39,438 nucleotides of DNA, taken from NCBI RefSeq assembly GCF_030063135.1, contig NZ_JASISO010000059.1, positions 1 to 39,438 of the forward strand. Reading direction: 5' to 3'. The position numbers were made by a program, and so were the translations under genes. The notes under the pieces are model-generated. The model was given only the letters and a program-made list of their open reading frames with translations, did no database searches and had not been told where the DNA came from. Each line of letters opens with the position of its first letter. Position 1 is the first letter of the stretch. This document shows positions 14,446 through 22,708 of this stretch, piece by piece. Source of the stretch: Streptomyces sp. G-G2. Lineage in GTDB: Bacteria > Actinomycetota > Actinomycetes > Streptomycetales > Streptomycetaceae.

Positions 14446-15759
14446 GTGTTCCTTCCCATCGGGCGGGTAGCCGCCCCGTATGCCCCGACTCGACACGGCC
14501 ATCGCCCCTGGACCGACAGCACCCTGCCCCTCCTGGCCCGCGGCTACGCCTGGCTGCCCGACCGGATGCGCGCCACGCGCGGCGGGCCGGTCCGCACCAG
14601 GCTGCTCGGTCGGCCCACGATCGCGCTGCACGGCCCGGAGGCCATCGTCTTCTTCTACGACGAGCAGAACATCAGGCGTACCTCGGCCCTCCCCGAACCC
14701 GTCCTCGACACCCTTTTCGGGCGGGGGGCCGTGCACACCCTGGACGGCGCCGCCCACCGTGTCCGCAAGGCCCTGTTCCTCGCGCTCCTCAAGGACGGAG
14801 CGGGGGTGGCCGCCCTCGCGGACCACGTGGCCGTCCACTGGTCCGAGGCGGTGGGCCGTTGGGCCGACGGCAGGCGCGTCGTGCTCTTCGACGAGGCGGC
14901 GCTGATCCTGGCCCGTTCCGTCTGCGCGTGGACGGGCGTACCGCTGTCCGACGACGCCTGTTGGCAGATGGCCGAGGACTGCACGGCCATGGTCGACGGG
15001 TTCGCCACGCCGGGCCCCCGGCACCTGCGCGCCCGCGCCGCCCGCGCACGCCAGGAGGAGGCCCTCGCCGCCCTGGTCCGCGTCGCCCGCGAGGGCGAGG
15101 AGCCGGCCTACGACAACGGGACCGCCTTCGAGGCCGTGGCCTGGCACCGGGATGCGGACGGTCGGCTGCTCGACCCGCACACGGCCGCCGTCGAGCTGCT
15201 GAACATCATCCGGCCCACCGTCGCGGTCGCCTGGTTCGCCTCCTTCGCCGCGCACGCCCTGCACCGCTGGCCGGTCCACCAGGAGCTGCTCCGCAAGGAC
15301 GGCGACGGGCAGTACGCGCGGGCGTTCGCCCACGAGGTGCGGCGTTTCTACCCCTTCGCCCCGTTCGTCGGCGGACTCGCCGCGACCGACCTGACCTGGC
15401 AGGGCGAGACGATCGCGAAGGACACCCTGGTCCTCCTCGACCTGTACGGGCACCACCACGACCCGGAGCTGTGGCACAGCCCCTACCGCTTCGACCCCCA
15501 GCGCTTCGCCGGACGTGAGCCGGACGCCGACGAGCTGATTCCCCAGGGTGGTGGCGACCCGGCCCGCGGCCACCGCTGTCCCGGCGAGGACATCACCGTC
15601 GCCCTGCTCGCCACGCTCACCGCGAAGCTCGCCGGCCTCGACTTCGACGTGCCCGAACAGGACCTGACCATCTCTCTGTCCCGGGTCCCCACCCGCCCCC
15701 GCAGCGGCTTCGTCCTCACGGCCGCGCGGAACTCCCGCGAGCCCCACACCCCGGGCTGA
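14446..15759 (+). CDS. CYP152-family cytochrome P450 (fatty-acid peroxygenase / decarboxylase type)
   Basis: A 437-residue P450 resembling P450-BS-beta and OleT. These use hydrogen peroxide directly and bind fatty acids through an Arg-Pro pair in the I-helix, here LLNIIRPTVAV with Arg256-Pro257. EVRRFYPFAPF is the K-helix ExxR, and PQGGG...GHRCPGE holds the heme Cys378. The distal residue is His97 in GAVHTLDG, as in OleT, where BS-beta has Gln. The N-terminus is uncertain: GTG 14446 gives 22 residues before the conserved WTDSTLPLL, while ATG 14480 lies in another frame and would need one extra base before 14512. A relic of a second CYP152 gene occurs at 33453. Confidence 0.88.
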   Translation: MFLPIGRVAAPYAPTRHGHRPWTDSTLPLLARGYAWLPDRMRATRGGPVRTRLLGRPTIALHGPEAIVFFYDEQNIRRTSALPEPVLDTLFGRGAVHTLDGAAHRVRKALFLALLKDGAGVAALADHVAVHWSEAVGRWADGRRVVLFDEAALILARSVCAWTGVPLSDDACWQMAEDCTAMVDGFATPGPRHLRARAARARQEEALAALVRVAREGEEPAYDNGTAFEAVAWHRDADGRLLDPHTAAVELLNIIRPTVAVAWFASFAAHALHRWPVHQELLRKDGDGQYARAFAHEVRRFYPFAPFVGGLAATDLTWQGETIAKDTLVLLDLYGHHHDPELWHSPYRFDPQRFAGREPDADELIPQGGGDPARGHRCPGEDITVALLATLTAKLAGLDFDVPEQDLTISLSRVPTRPRSGFVLTAARNSREPHTPG

Positions 15760-15824
15760 CAGCCGTCCCGGCGGGCGAAGCCGGGGGATGCGTACCCGAG
15801 CCGTCCCGGGGCAGGCGACCCACC

Positions 15825-16343
15825 ATGAGGCTCTGGCAAGCGGCTGATCCCGGCCCCACCCCGTCCGGCCGTACGGCCTACGTCGCCAGTGCGACGGCCG
15901 TCGCCGCCGCGGCCGTCCTCGGCGGCCTGGCCGTGGACCCCGACAGCCGCTGGTACCGGACGCTCCGCAAACCCGCCTGGCAGCCCCCGTCATGGGCCTT
16001 CGGCGTGGTGTGGACACCCTTGTACGGAGCGATCGCCTGGGCCGCCGGCCACGCACTGCGGCGGACCGGGGGCACGGAGCGCCGCCGACTGGCCGTCAGT
16101 CTGGGCGCGAACCTCGCGCTGAACGCCGCGTGGAACTGGCTGTTCTTCGCACGGAAGAGCCCTGCGGCAGGTCTCGTCGGCACGCTCCTGCTGGACGCCT
16201 CGAACCTCCAGCTGCTGCGCCGGGTCCACCGCACCGACCCGCCCGCGGCGGCCGCCCTCGCCCCCTACGCCGCGTGGTGCGCCTTCGCCACAGCCCTGAA
16301 CGCGGACATCGTCCGCCGCAACAGGCAGCGGCGGCGTGCGTAG
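15825..16343 (+). CDS. TspO/MBR-family membrane protein
   Basis: A 172-residue protein with five hydrophobic segments. Family hallmarks are WYRTLRKPAWQPPSWAFGVVW after the first segment, TPLYGAIAWAAGHAL, LNAAWNWLFFARKSP and APYAAWCAFATALNADIVRRN at the end. TspO proteins bind tetrapyrroles and sterol-like ligands and are linked to oxidative stress responses. The ATG at 15825 follows a weak site. It lies 65 nt after the CYP152 gene; co-expression with a heme peroxygenase would be reasonable but is inference. Confidence 0.9.
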   Translation: MRLWQAADPGPTPSGRTAYVASATAVAAAAVLGGLAVDPDSRWYRTLRKPAWQPPSWAFGVVWTPLYGAIAWAAGHALRRTGGTERRRLAVSLGANLALNAAWNWLFFARKSPAAGLVGTLLLDASNLQLLRRVHRTDPPAAAALAPYAAWCAFATALNADIVRRNRQRRRA

Positions 16344-16468
16344 CCGACGGCCGCCAGCGCGATCATCCGTCGCGCCGCGCGCCGGGGCCACGCGCCGGGA
16401 ACACAGGAGGGGTCCGAGGCGGTCGCCGGTCACGAGGGCGGCAGGCCGGGGCAGCCGTGCGGCAGGCC

Positions 16469-17176
16469 TCAGAGGGTGGTGTGCGGTTCCGTGGGGCTGA
16501 GGTAGCGCACGGTGGTCCGTTCGGCGTGCGCGGCGAGCAGGTCCCGCAGTTCGTGTGCGGCGGCCTCGAGGTGGTGGCCGTCGCGGGTGGCGTTCAGGGT
16601 TTCGAGGACGAAGGCGACGTCGGTGGAGTCCTCGGTGACGCGGGTGCGGTGGGCGTCGCGGTGGTTCCAGTGCCGGGTGAGGACGCCGGTGGTGTCGGCG
16701 TAGATGATCTCGCCGGGCCCGGGGTTCTCGACGGTGCCGGGTTCGCCGAGCGGGGTGAACTCCTCGGTCCCGTCGGCGTAGCGGATGGTCACGTCGCCGA
16801 TGACGTGGTTCAGGTCGAAGGCGCCGGCGGGCAGGCCGTGGCGGACCGAAACGGTGTTGTAGGAGTCGACGGCCGGACTGATGCGCGGCAGGGCGCCCTT
16901 CTTCGCGAATCGGCGGCCGAGCGCGTCGACACTGGGGCGGACCCGGCGGGGGTTCGTACCGAAGGACCGGTAGGCGGTGTGCCACGCCTCGATGCGCGGG
17001 TCGCTCTCGTCGGCGGGCTGCCAGGCACCGTCGGCGAGTTGCTGCTCCAGGTCCTCGAGGGCGGCGCGGGCTCCGGGCCAGGGTTCACGGCCGCGCAGGC
17101 CGGTGGCGGTGACCAGGGCGATGAGGGTGCCGGGGAAGGCGTCGGCGACGGCGGGGCTGATATGGAAGGCGGTCAT
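16469..17176 (-). CDS. B3/B4 tRNA-binding-domain protein (PheRS beta-like)
   Basis: A 235-residue soluble protein matching the stand-alone B3/4 domain related to phenylalanyl-tRNA synthetase beta. Segments such as YRSFGTNPRRVRPSVDALGRR, ISPAVDSYNTVSVRHGLPAGAFDL and GEIIYADTTGVLTRHWNHRD are typical. Free-standing members may act on mischarged tRNA or bind small ligands; the function is not established. It follows the EamA transporter gene by 15 nt on the same strand and is probably co-transcribed with it. A divergent XRE-cupin regulator precedes the pair. Confidence 0.85.
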   Translation of the reverse strand: MTAFHISPAVADAFPGTLIALVTATGLRGREPWPGARAALEDLEQQLADGAWQPADESDPRIEAWHTAYRSFGTNPRRVRPSVDALGRRFAKKGALPRISPAVDSYNTVSVRHGLPAGAFDLNHVIGDVTIRYADGTEEFTPLGEPGTVENPGPGEIIYADTTGVLTRHWNHRDAHRTRVTEDSTDVAFVLETLNATRDGHHLEAAAHELRDLLAAHAERTTVRYLSPTEPHTTL

Positions 17177-17191
17177 GGGGGAGGGGTTCCT

Positions 17192-18028
17192 TCAGGTCAG
17201 GGCGAGGAGGCTGACGGCGACGGCCGCCGTGCCCAGCCCGACGAACTGGGTGCGATGGATGCGCTCGGCGAGGACGGTGCGGGCGAGCAGGACGGTTCCC
17301 GCCGGGTAGAGGGCGGTGACTACGGCGACGACAGCGAGGTCTCCGCTGCGGGCGGCCAGCAGGAACAGCAGGTTCGCCACCGAGTCCAGCACACCGGCCG
17401 TCGCCGACATCGCGTACGCGGGCTTTTCGGAGCCGAGCCTGCGATACATCAGGCCTGCCGCGGCCAGGGTGACGGCCGAGGAGACCGCCCGGCCGATGAT
17501 CAGCGGACCTACGCCACTGTCCGAGGGTGCCTGGTGCAGGAAGACCAGTTGCAGGGCGATCACCCCGCCCGCGCCGAACGCGAGCAGCAGCGCCGTACGA
17601 GAGGGGCCTGCCGTTCCGGCGCCGTGTCCGGCGCTGACCAGCACGACCGCCACCAGCGCGAGGGGCAGGCCCACCAGGCCCGACAGACCCAGGTGCTCGC
17701 CCTGGGCCAGGCCCACACCCACCGGCAGTACGGCCGAGACCAGTGCGGTCACCGGGGAGAGCACGTTCATGGGGCCGATCGCCAAGGTCTTGTAGAGCAG
17801 TGCGAACGCGGCGGCCGACGCGACACCGGAGGCGGCGCCCCAAAGCACGGTCTGCGCACTGAAGGACGCGCCGAAGACCGGCCACAGCAGCAGCTCGACC
17901 GCCAGCGAGGCCGGAGCGGCGATCATCACGGTGCGCAGGACGTGCGCCGTGCGGGCACCGAGGCCGCCGAGGAAGTCGGCGCACCCGTAAGCCAGGGAAC
18001 TGCCGAGGGCCAGCAGCAGAGCGAGCAC
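17192..18028 (-). CDS. EamA/DMT-family transporter
   Basis: A 278-residue inner-membrane transporter with about ten hydrophobic segments in two EamA halves. It starts LALLLALGSSLAYGCADFLGG; the first half ends near GLPLALVAVVLV and the second begins ALLLAFGAGGVIALQLVFL. The last helix is QFVGLGTAAVAVSLLALT. DMT transporters typically export amino acids or metabolites; the substrate is unknown. The GTG at 18028 is chosen because AAGGGA lies 6 nt upstream; a longer frame to 18127 has no such site. It forms an operon with the B3/4 gene and is divergent from an XRE-cupin regulator, its likely controller. Confidence 0.88.
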   Translation of the reverse strand: MLALLLALGSSLAYGCADFLGGLGARTAHVLRTVMIAAPASLAVELLLWPVFGASFSAQTVLWGAASGVASAAAFALLYKTLAIGPMNVLSPVTALVSAVLPVGVGLAQGEHLGLSGLVGLPLALVAVVLVSAGHGAGTAGPSRTALLLAFGAGGVIALQLVFLHQAPSDSGVGPLIIGRAVSSAVTLAAAGLMYRRLGSEKPAYAMSATAGVLDSVANLLFLLAARSGDLAVVAVVTALYPAGTVLLARTVLAERIHRTQFVGLGTAAVAVSLLALT

Positions 18029-18079
18029 GAGGAATCCCTTAAAATGACAATGGAACGACTGAACCATACAACAAAACGA

Positions 18080-18105
18080 CCGGTCGGCGTCAATCGACCG
18101 ACCGG
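18080..18105. promoter_or_regulatory. Inverted repeat between transporter and XRE-cupin regulator
   Basis: CCGGTCGG at 18080-18087 and CCGACCGG at 18098-18105 form a perfect 8-bp dyad with a 10-nt spacer, about 40 bp before the regulator start. A nearby TGAACC/GGTTCA pair flanks it. It is a candidate binding site for the regulator. Confidence 0.45.
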
Positions 18106-18144
18106 ACGGTTCAGCGAAATGGACCATGAGAAGAAGGTGATCGG

Positions 18145-18726
18145 ATGACCGAGACCGAGCCCGCCCTACGGGCGCTCGCGCACAACGTCAGGGCGGCCCG
18201 CACCCGCGCCGGGCTGTCCCTGGACGAACTGGGGCGGCGCGCCAAGGTCAGCAAGGGCGCCCTGGTCGCACTGGAGAAGGCTCAGGGCAACCCGAACTTC
18301 GCCACCTTGGTCCGCCTCGCCGACACCCTCGGCATCTCCGTGTCCGCCCTGACGGAAGGGCGCCCCCAGGAGCGCGTCCGGGTGGTGGCCGCCGACGCCG
18401 TCATGCCGCTGTGGAGGGGGGAGCGCGGCAGTGAGGCCCGGCTCATGCTGACGACCGCGGGCCCGGCCGCCACCGAGGTCTGGCGCTGGCGCCTGGAACC
18501 CGGCGAGGAGTACCCCAGCCACCCGCACCAGAACGGCGTGATCGAGACCCTCTCCGTCACCGCCGGCCGGATGACCCTGTTCGTCGACGGCAACGAGTAC
18601 GCGGTCGAGGCCGGCCAGACCGCCACCTTCGACGGCGACGCCGCTCATACCTACCGCGGCGCGGGCACGGGGACCTGCCACCTGATCATGACCGTCCACC
18701 TCCCGCCCGGCCCCACCCCCGCCTGA
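18145..18726 (+). CDS. XRE-family regulator with C-terminal cupin domain
   Basis: A 193-residue regulator. Residues ~8-65 form the HTH (NVRAARTRAGLSLDELGRRAKVSKGALVALEKAQGNPN... split across helices). Residues ~105-185 are a cupin sensor with EEYPSHPHQNGVIETLSVTAGR, supplying likely metal-ligand His/Glu, and HTYRGAG. Such proteins sense small molecules and often repress an adjacent transporter. The ATG at 18145 has GAAGAAGG upstream. The gene is divergent from the EamA/B3-4 operon across 116 bp with an inverted repeat. Confidence 0.88.
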   Translation: MTETEPALRALAHNVRAARTRAGLSLDELGRRAKVSKGALVALEKAQGNPNFATLVRLADTLGISVSALTEGRPQERVRVVAADAVMPLWRGERGSEARLMLTTAGPAATEVWRWRLEPGEEYPSHPHQNGVIETLSVTAGRMTLFVDGNEYAVEAGQTATFDGDAAHTYRGAGTGTCHLIMTVHLPPGPTPA

Positions 18727-18785
18727 CGCGCCCGACCAGCTCGTGGCCCGCGATCGTCGTGCGCGCTGGCGGAGCGCCGGTGGAA

Positions 18786-19142
18786 CTACGCCGCCGCACC
18801 CGCGGGGGCCGAGAGGGCCGTGACGGCGAGGGGGAGGGCGGTGTGAACGTCCAGCGCCTGGGCCCCCGTGGCGACTGCCAGGGTGCGGCGCGCTTCGGTG
18901 CGGGAGGCGACGACGGCCAGCGCCACTCCGGCGTCGCGGCACCTGCGGTGCGCCCGTACGACGGTGCTCACGGCCGCGGGGCTGACGACGGCGTCGGACA
19001 GTTCCAGGACGACGGGTGAGGACCGGTGGGCGTTCAGGACGCCGTCGATCGCCCAGGCGGCCGCGGCGCGGTCGGCGATGTCGAGGTCGGCTCGCACACC
19101 GATGATCAGCACACCTCTGTCGGTCACCTTGACGGGCAGCAC
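18786..19142 (-). CDS. STAS-domain protein (anti-anti-sigma type)
   Basis: A 118-residue STAS-like protein. DRGVLIIGVRADLDIADRAA is the opening beta strand and loop, VVLELSDAVVSPAAVSTVVR the central part, and a C-terminal Ala-rich helix ends the protein. The usual D-S-[ST]-G phosphorylation site is replaced by SDAVVSP, where the Ser in VSP may be the acceptor, so regulation is uncertain. The GTG at 19142 has AAGGAG at 5 nt. It likely partners an RsbW-like kinase. It is on the same strand as the ANTAR-like DUF5133 gene, 119 bp downstream of it. Confidence 0.7.
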   Translation of the reverse strand: MLPVKVTDRGVLIIGVRADLDIADRAAAAWAIDGVLNAHRSSPVVLELSDAVVSPAAVSTVVRAHRRCRDAGVALAVVASRTEARRTLAVATGAQALDVHTALPLAVTALSAPAGAAA

Positions 19143-19261
19143 GGGCACTCCTTCGTCTCTCCACGACCCACACGTAACTTCGTACGGACCCGAGTGCCCG
19201 CGTTCGGCGACCGCATGCCTGGTAGGACCCGGCCGCCAGGAACACGGACGCGGGACCCCTC

Positions 19262-19801
19262 TCACCTGTCTGCGACAGCTGCCCCCTTCGGCTGCTCGGC
19301 GAGGAGGAGGCGTGCGGTCCGCAGGGCCGCGTGCGGCGTGCGGTTCCCCACGAGGACGCACAAGGTGTACGCGGCGTCGTCGAGCCGGGCCTGGACAGCG
19401 GGGTCGGAGGGCGTGGTCAGGGCGAGGCGGCGCAGCTCGCGGAATCGGGCCAGGTGGGCGCGCAGCACGTCCAGGCCGGGGCGTATCCGCTGCGCTCCCG
19501 GCCCCGGTCCCGGCCCCGGCATCGTGCGGGCGGCGACGATGGCCGTGCGCAGCGCCTGCTGTACCGGGTCGTGCGGATCGCGACCGCGGATCAGGGCGAG
19601 CACCGCCTCGGCCGCTCGGTGCGCGTCGCCCTCGGTGGCCCGGGCGGTGCGCGCCAGGACATGACGGGCGGTCTCCGTTCCGCACGGCACGAGCGACATG
19701 ACGACACCGACGGCGCGCGCGGTGTCGGAACGGGCGGCGAAGGGGCCGCTGGGCGGCGGGAGGCGGGGAGGACGTGCCTGTGCTGGTTTCGTCCCGGTCA
19801 T
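19262..19801 (-). CDS. ANTAR-like / DUF5133 protein
   Basis: A 179-residue protein with two parts. Residues ~30-75 (RAVGVVMSLVPCGTETARHV, then a three-helix pattern) resemble an ANTAR RNA-binding helix bundle. Residues ~115-175 match the DUF5133 pattern RPGLDVLRAHLARFRELRRL...ARLDDAAYTLCVLVGNRTP, also seen in the smaller protein at 32242. ANTAR domains act as antiterminators, usually binding paired hairpins; the role of DUF5133 is unknown. The ATG at 19801 has GGAGG at 8 nt. A copy of an intergenic repeat lies about 160-200 bp upstream. Confidence 0.7.
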   Translation of the reverse strand: MTGTKPAQARPPRLPPPSGPFAARSDTARAVGVVMSLVPCGTETARHVLARTARATEGDAHRAAEAVLALIRGRDPHDPVQQALRTAIVAARTMPGPGPGPGAQRIRPGLDVLRAHLARFRELRRLALTTPSDPAVQARLDDAAYTLCVLVGNRTPHAALRTARLLLAEQPKGAAVADR

Positions 19802-19955
19802 GGGGCCCACCTCCGTGTTCTGTTCGACTGATCGAGCGGCACGCGTCGCGTCGTACCACGCGCTTACCCGGCCGAGGCGTCCTGATGTCCGCTCGGAGCC
19901 CCGGCGTGCGGCGGTCGGCCGTCCAGTACGAGGGCTTCCGGCCGGCCCGCCGAGA

Positions 19956-20010
19956 GCACGCACCGGACGCCGCTCCTCGACGGGCAAACGTTGCCTGGCG
20001 CGGCACTAGT
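19956..20010 (-). repeat. Diverged ~55-bp intergenic repeat, copy A
   Basis: Read on the minus strand, this begins at the TAG stop of the hydrophilic-protein gene (CTAGTGCCGCG...), contains the near-perfect dyad GGCAA-CGT-TTGCC, and continues with GGAGCGGCGTC. It aligns without gaps with copy B at 23605-23659, with about ten mismatches by eye. The function is unknown. Confidence 0.55.
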
Positions 20011-20401
20011 GCGCCTTACGGCGCCCCTCCGGCGGGTCTTGCGGGTCGACGCCCGTGACGGCCGATGCGTCCCGCGTACCACTGGGGCGCCGGGAGCGGC
20101 CCTTGGGGCCGGTGTCGCGCATGCCGTCCGCGCCGTCACCGGACGTTTTCTGGTCCTCACCGCGGCTCGTCGTGCTCTTCACGGGCGTGCCGTGCGGGTT
20201 TCCCGCCTCCTCCTTCGACACCTTCCGGCCCGGCCCCTTCTCGGGGGCGTACTCGTCGGGGTGGAACGAGCGGTGGGCGCTGGGGTTGTCCTGCTGGCGC
20301 GTCGCGTCGACGTCGGGAGACCAGCCGTGCTGCTCCGTGCCCTTGTGGGGGCTGGGCCCGTCCCCGTGCCGAGGATGAGACCTTTCTGACTTCTTGGCCA
20401 T
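20006..20401 (-). CDS. Small hydrophilic protein, unknown function
   Basis: A 131-residue protein that is extremely hydrophilic and rich in Gly, Asp, Arg, Ser, Pro and Lys: MAKKSERSHPRHGDGPSPHK at the start, PDEYAPEKGPGRKVSKEEAG in the middle and DPQDPPEGRRKAH at the end. It is probably disordered; proteins of this type are often stress-related, but no domain is recognised. The ATG at 20401 opens the frame; the ribosome site is weak (AAAGGCGG too far). Its stop codon lies inside the repeat copy A. Codon use supports coding. Confidence 0.6.
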   Translation of the reverse strand: MAKKSERSHPRHGDGPSPHKGTEQHGWSPDVDATRQQDNPSAHRSFHPDEYAPEKGPGRKVSKEEAGNPHGTPVKSTTSRGEDQKTSGDGADGMRDTGPKGRSRRPSGTRDASAVTGVDPQDPPEGRRKAH

Positions 20402-20659
20402 GGCTCTGCTCGCCCGCCTTTCCGGCGTCGTGCTCGCGGCCCCCGCTTCTCCTCCAGGGAGAACCATGTCCAGCGTAGGCACGTTTCCCCTCGATCGCCC
20501 GGCTGCCCGTCCAGCCCCTTCAGGAGGGGCGCGGGGCCCGGGGCGGTTCCCCTGGCTGACGTCGTTTCCCTCCGATGTCGGGGGGAAGACGCCGACGCGG
20601 TGGGGCACCTGCCGTCCATGGTGCGGCAACCGACGCGTGGCGAAGGAGATGAGCGCTCC

Positions 20660-21142
20660 GTGCAGACATTTCTTCCCTTCCCGTCGTTCGAGGCGTCGGC
20701 GAGCGCGCTGGACGCGCGGCGGCTCGGCAAGCAGCGGGTCGAGGCCCTGCAGGTACTGCGGGGGCTGATCGTCCCGGGCTACGGATGGCGCAGGCATCCA
20801 GCGGTGCGGATGTGGGCCGGATACGAGGAGGCCCTCGTCCGGTACGGCCTGGACATGTGCCAGGTGTGGACGGCCGAGGGGCGCGCCGATACCTGTGCCA
20901 CGACCCTGGTGCGGGATTTCCGGGCGTGGCTGCCAGGGGGGAACATACGCACCCAGAAGCAGCTGTCCGCCGACGGGGACCTGCCGCTGTGGCTGGGCAC
21001 GCCGGACTTCCACCGCAGCCACCAGTCCGCTCTGGTCCGCAAGGACCACGCCTTCTACCGCGACCTCTTTCCCGAGGTACCGGCCGACCTGCCGTACGTC
21101 TGGCCCGGCTCCGACCGGGCTCCGCGGATGACGCCGTCCTGA
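20660..21142 (+). CDS. MSMEG_6728-family protein (pyrimidine-dimer DNA glycosylase-like)
   Basis: A 160-residue soluble protein. The opening QTFLPFPSFEASASALDARR, then LGKQRVEALQVLRGL and GYGWRRHPAVRMWAGYEEAL, with later HRSHQSALVRKDHAFY, match the MSMEG_6728 family related to T4 endonuclease V-type glycosylases. This suggests a role in repair of UV damage, unproven. The GTG at 20660 is used, with AAGGAG 11 nt upstream. It is divergent from the hydrophilic-protein gene across 258 bp. Confidence 0.8.
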   Translation: MQTFLPFPSFEASASALDARRLGKQRVEALQVLRGLIVPGYGWRRHPAVRMWAGYEEALVRYGLDMCQVWTAEGRADTCATTLVRDFRAWLPGGNIRTQKQLSADGDLPLWLGTPDFHRSHQSALVRKDHAFYRDLFPEVPADLPYVWPGSDRAPRMTPS

Positions 21143-21191
21143 CGGGCCGGGGCGTACGCCCGCCCCCTGCCCGGGTGGCCCGGCGCCCGCG

Positions 21192-21635
21192 TCAGCCGCG
21201 TGCGGACCGCAGGGCCGTGCGGATGGCGTGCGCCGCCCGGATCGCGTCGTTTTCGGCGTGCGCGACCCCCGGCAGCCGAGCCGCCTCCGTGCGCGCCGTC
21301 AACGCTGCGCGCACGGAGGTGGGCCCGTCGCCCCAGTGCGTCGGGGACGTGGCGGCGGCCAGTTCGAGGAGCCGGACCGGCTGCCGCTGCCAGCCCAGAC
21401 TCCTCAGCGAGGTGCCGTTGTGCTCCGCGTGGCGGTGGAGATCGAGGAAGAAGTGCAAGCCGGTCACGTCCATGAAAGGGACGCCGCTCATGTCCAGCAC
21501 GACCGCGGCGCGCGGGGGCAGCAGGGTGCGTACGAAGTCCAGTTCCGCCTCCACGTCCATGTCGATCTCTCCCGCCGGAGTGACCAGTACATCGCCCCCG
21601 GCGGGCACTACGGTGATCTCGAAGAAGGAGTCCAT
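21192..21635 (-). CDS. STAS-domain anti-sigma factor antagonist
   Basis: A 147-residue protein. Residues 1-90 form a STAS domain: FFEITVVPAGGDVLVTPAGE, IDMDVEAELDFV, then AAVVLDMSGVPFMDVTGLHF, where DVTG is the canonical loop with Thr as likely phospho-acceptor. The C-terminal ~50 residues form an Ala-rich helical tail not typical of the minimal family. The ATG at 21635 has GAGGAC upstream; earlier in-frame starts give a basic low-complexity extension. It probably opposes an RsbW-like kinase, possibly with the SpoIIE-type phosphatase at 24170. Confidence 0.82.
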   Translation of the reverse strand: MDSFFEITVVPAGGDVLVTPAGEIDMDVEAELDFVRTLLPPRAAVVLDMSGVPFMDVTGLHFFLDLHRHAEHNGTSLRSLGWQRQPVRLLELAAATSPTHWGDGPTSVRAALTARTEAARLPGVAHAENDAIRAAHAIRTALRSARG

Positions 21636-21727
21636 GACGTGGTCCTCGATGCCGTATGCCTCGATGTCCTGAGCCCCTCTACCCGGCATCGGCCCCGGCA
21701 TTCCCCCGCCGCGCGCGCTGGTGCGGG

Positions 21728-22594
21728 TCAGCTCCGCGCGAGTTCGGCCAAGGCGTCGAGACGGGTCGGTGTCCAGCCGAGTTCGCGGCGGGCCCGGGCG
21801 CCGGTGAATTGCTGGTCGAGTGCGAAGGTCTCGGCGACCGGGCCCATTCGCCGAATGCTCTCCTCGATGGTCAAGGAGTCGATCCTGCCCGGGCACCGGG
21901 CGGCCTCACTGAGGGCTCGGGTGATGTCCGCCAGCGGGAGGTTCTGGCCGCCGACCCCGGCGTAGACGGAACCGGCCGGGGCGTTCAGGGCCAGGACGTA
22001 CAGCTCGGGGATGTCATCGACGTGGACCAGGGCCCAGTGGTTGGAGCCGTCCCCGATGCAGGGCACGGCTCCGGCGGCGCGCCCCGGCTCGACGAAGAAC
22101 GCCTGCGCCAGCCCGCCGGACCGGCCGTAAACCAGCCCCGGCATCACCATCACCGGGCGCTCTCCGGTGGCGGCCCGGGCGAGTACGCGCTTCTCGTTCT
22201 CCAGCCGCCAGGCGGTGATGCGCGGCGGGCTCAGCGGGGCGTTCTCGTCGACGACCCCGTCGGTGTCGCCGTAGACCCACACCCCGCCGGTGTGCACGTA
22301 GGGGCGGCCCGCCGCACCGTCCTGCAGCGCCTGCGCCGCGGCGCGGTCGACATCCGCGGTGCCTTCGGTGTAGTCGACACCGAGGTGGATCACTCCGTCT
22401 GCCTGGCGGGCCGCCTGCCGGAGGACGTCGGTGTCGGTGAGCGTCCCCGCGACGGGGGTGGCGCCCAGGTCCGACACGGTGCGCGCGGAGTGCTCGCTGC
22501 GCGCCAACGCCGTCACCTGGATGCCGTGCCGGATCAGCGACTGGATGGTGGAGCGGCCGATGTAGCCGGAGCCGCCTGTGATGAAGACCTGCAT
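21728..22594 (-). CDS. NAD-dependent epimerase/dehydratase family protein
   Basis: A 288-residue extended-SDR protein. MQVFITGGSGYIGRSTIQSL carries the TGGxGYIG cofactor loop; a Tyr-containing segment YVHTGGVWVYGDTDGVVDEN lies near 100-120, and HVDDIPELYVLAL is typical of the C-terminal half. No canonical YxxxK is obvious (RITAWRLENEK), so it may be a non-classical or NmrA-like member. The ATG at 22594 begins the Rossmann fold. It follows the LysR gene on the same strand by 114 bp and may be its target. The substrate is unknown. Confidence 0.85.
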   Translation of the reverse strand: MQVFITGGSGYIGRSTIQSLIRHGIQVTALARSEHSARTVSDLGATPVAGTLTDTDVLRQAARQADGVIHLGVDYTEGTADVDRAAAQALQDGAAGRPYVHTGGVWVYGDTDGVVDENAPLSPPRITAWRLENEKRVLARAATGERPVMVMPGLVYGRSGGLAQAFFVEPGRAAGAVPCIGDGSNHWALVHVDDIPELYVLALNAPAGSVYAGVGGQNLPLADITRALSEAARCPGRIDSLTIEESIRRMGPVAETFALDQQFTGARARRELGWTPTRLDALAELARS

Positions 22595-22708
22595 CGCCCT
22601 CACGGACCTTTCGGGATGGCGGCGGAAGGTCCGTCGCTCATCCACCCTGGCCCCGTACCGCGGAGGCCGTCCAAGACCTCTTTCGTCAGCGGTGATGCCC
22701 TCAGGGCA

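Noticed and set aside
15992..18148. Long open frame on the plus strand antisense to the B3/4 and EamA genes
   Set aside because: It is antisense to two genes with clear domains, and its product is Gly/Arg/Asp-rich with no recognisable family.
19864..19869. GGGTAA on the minus strand as a sigma-B -10 element for the ANTAR-like gene
   Set aside because: No GNNT element lies 14-16 nt upstream.
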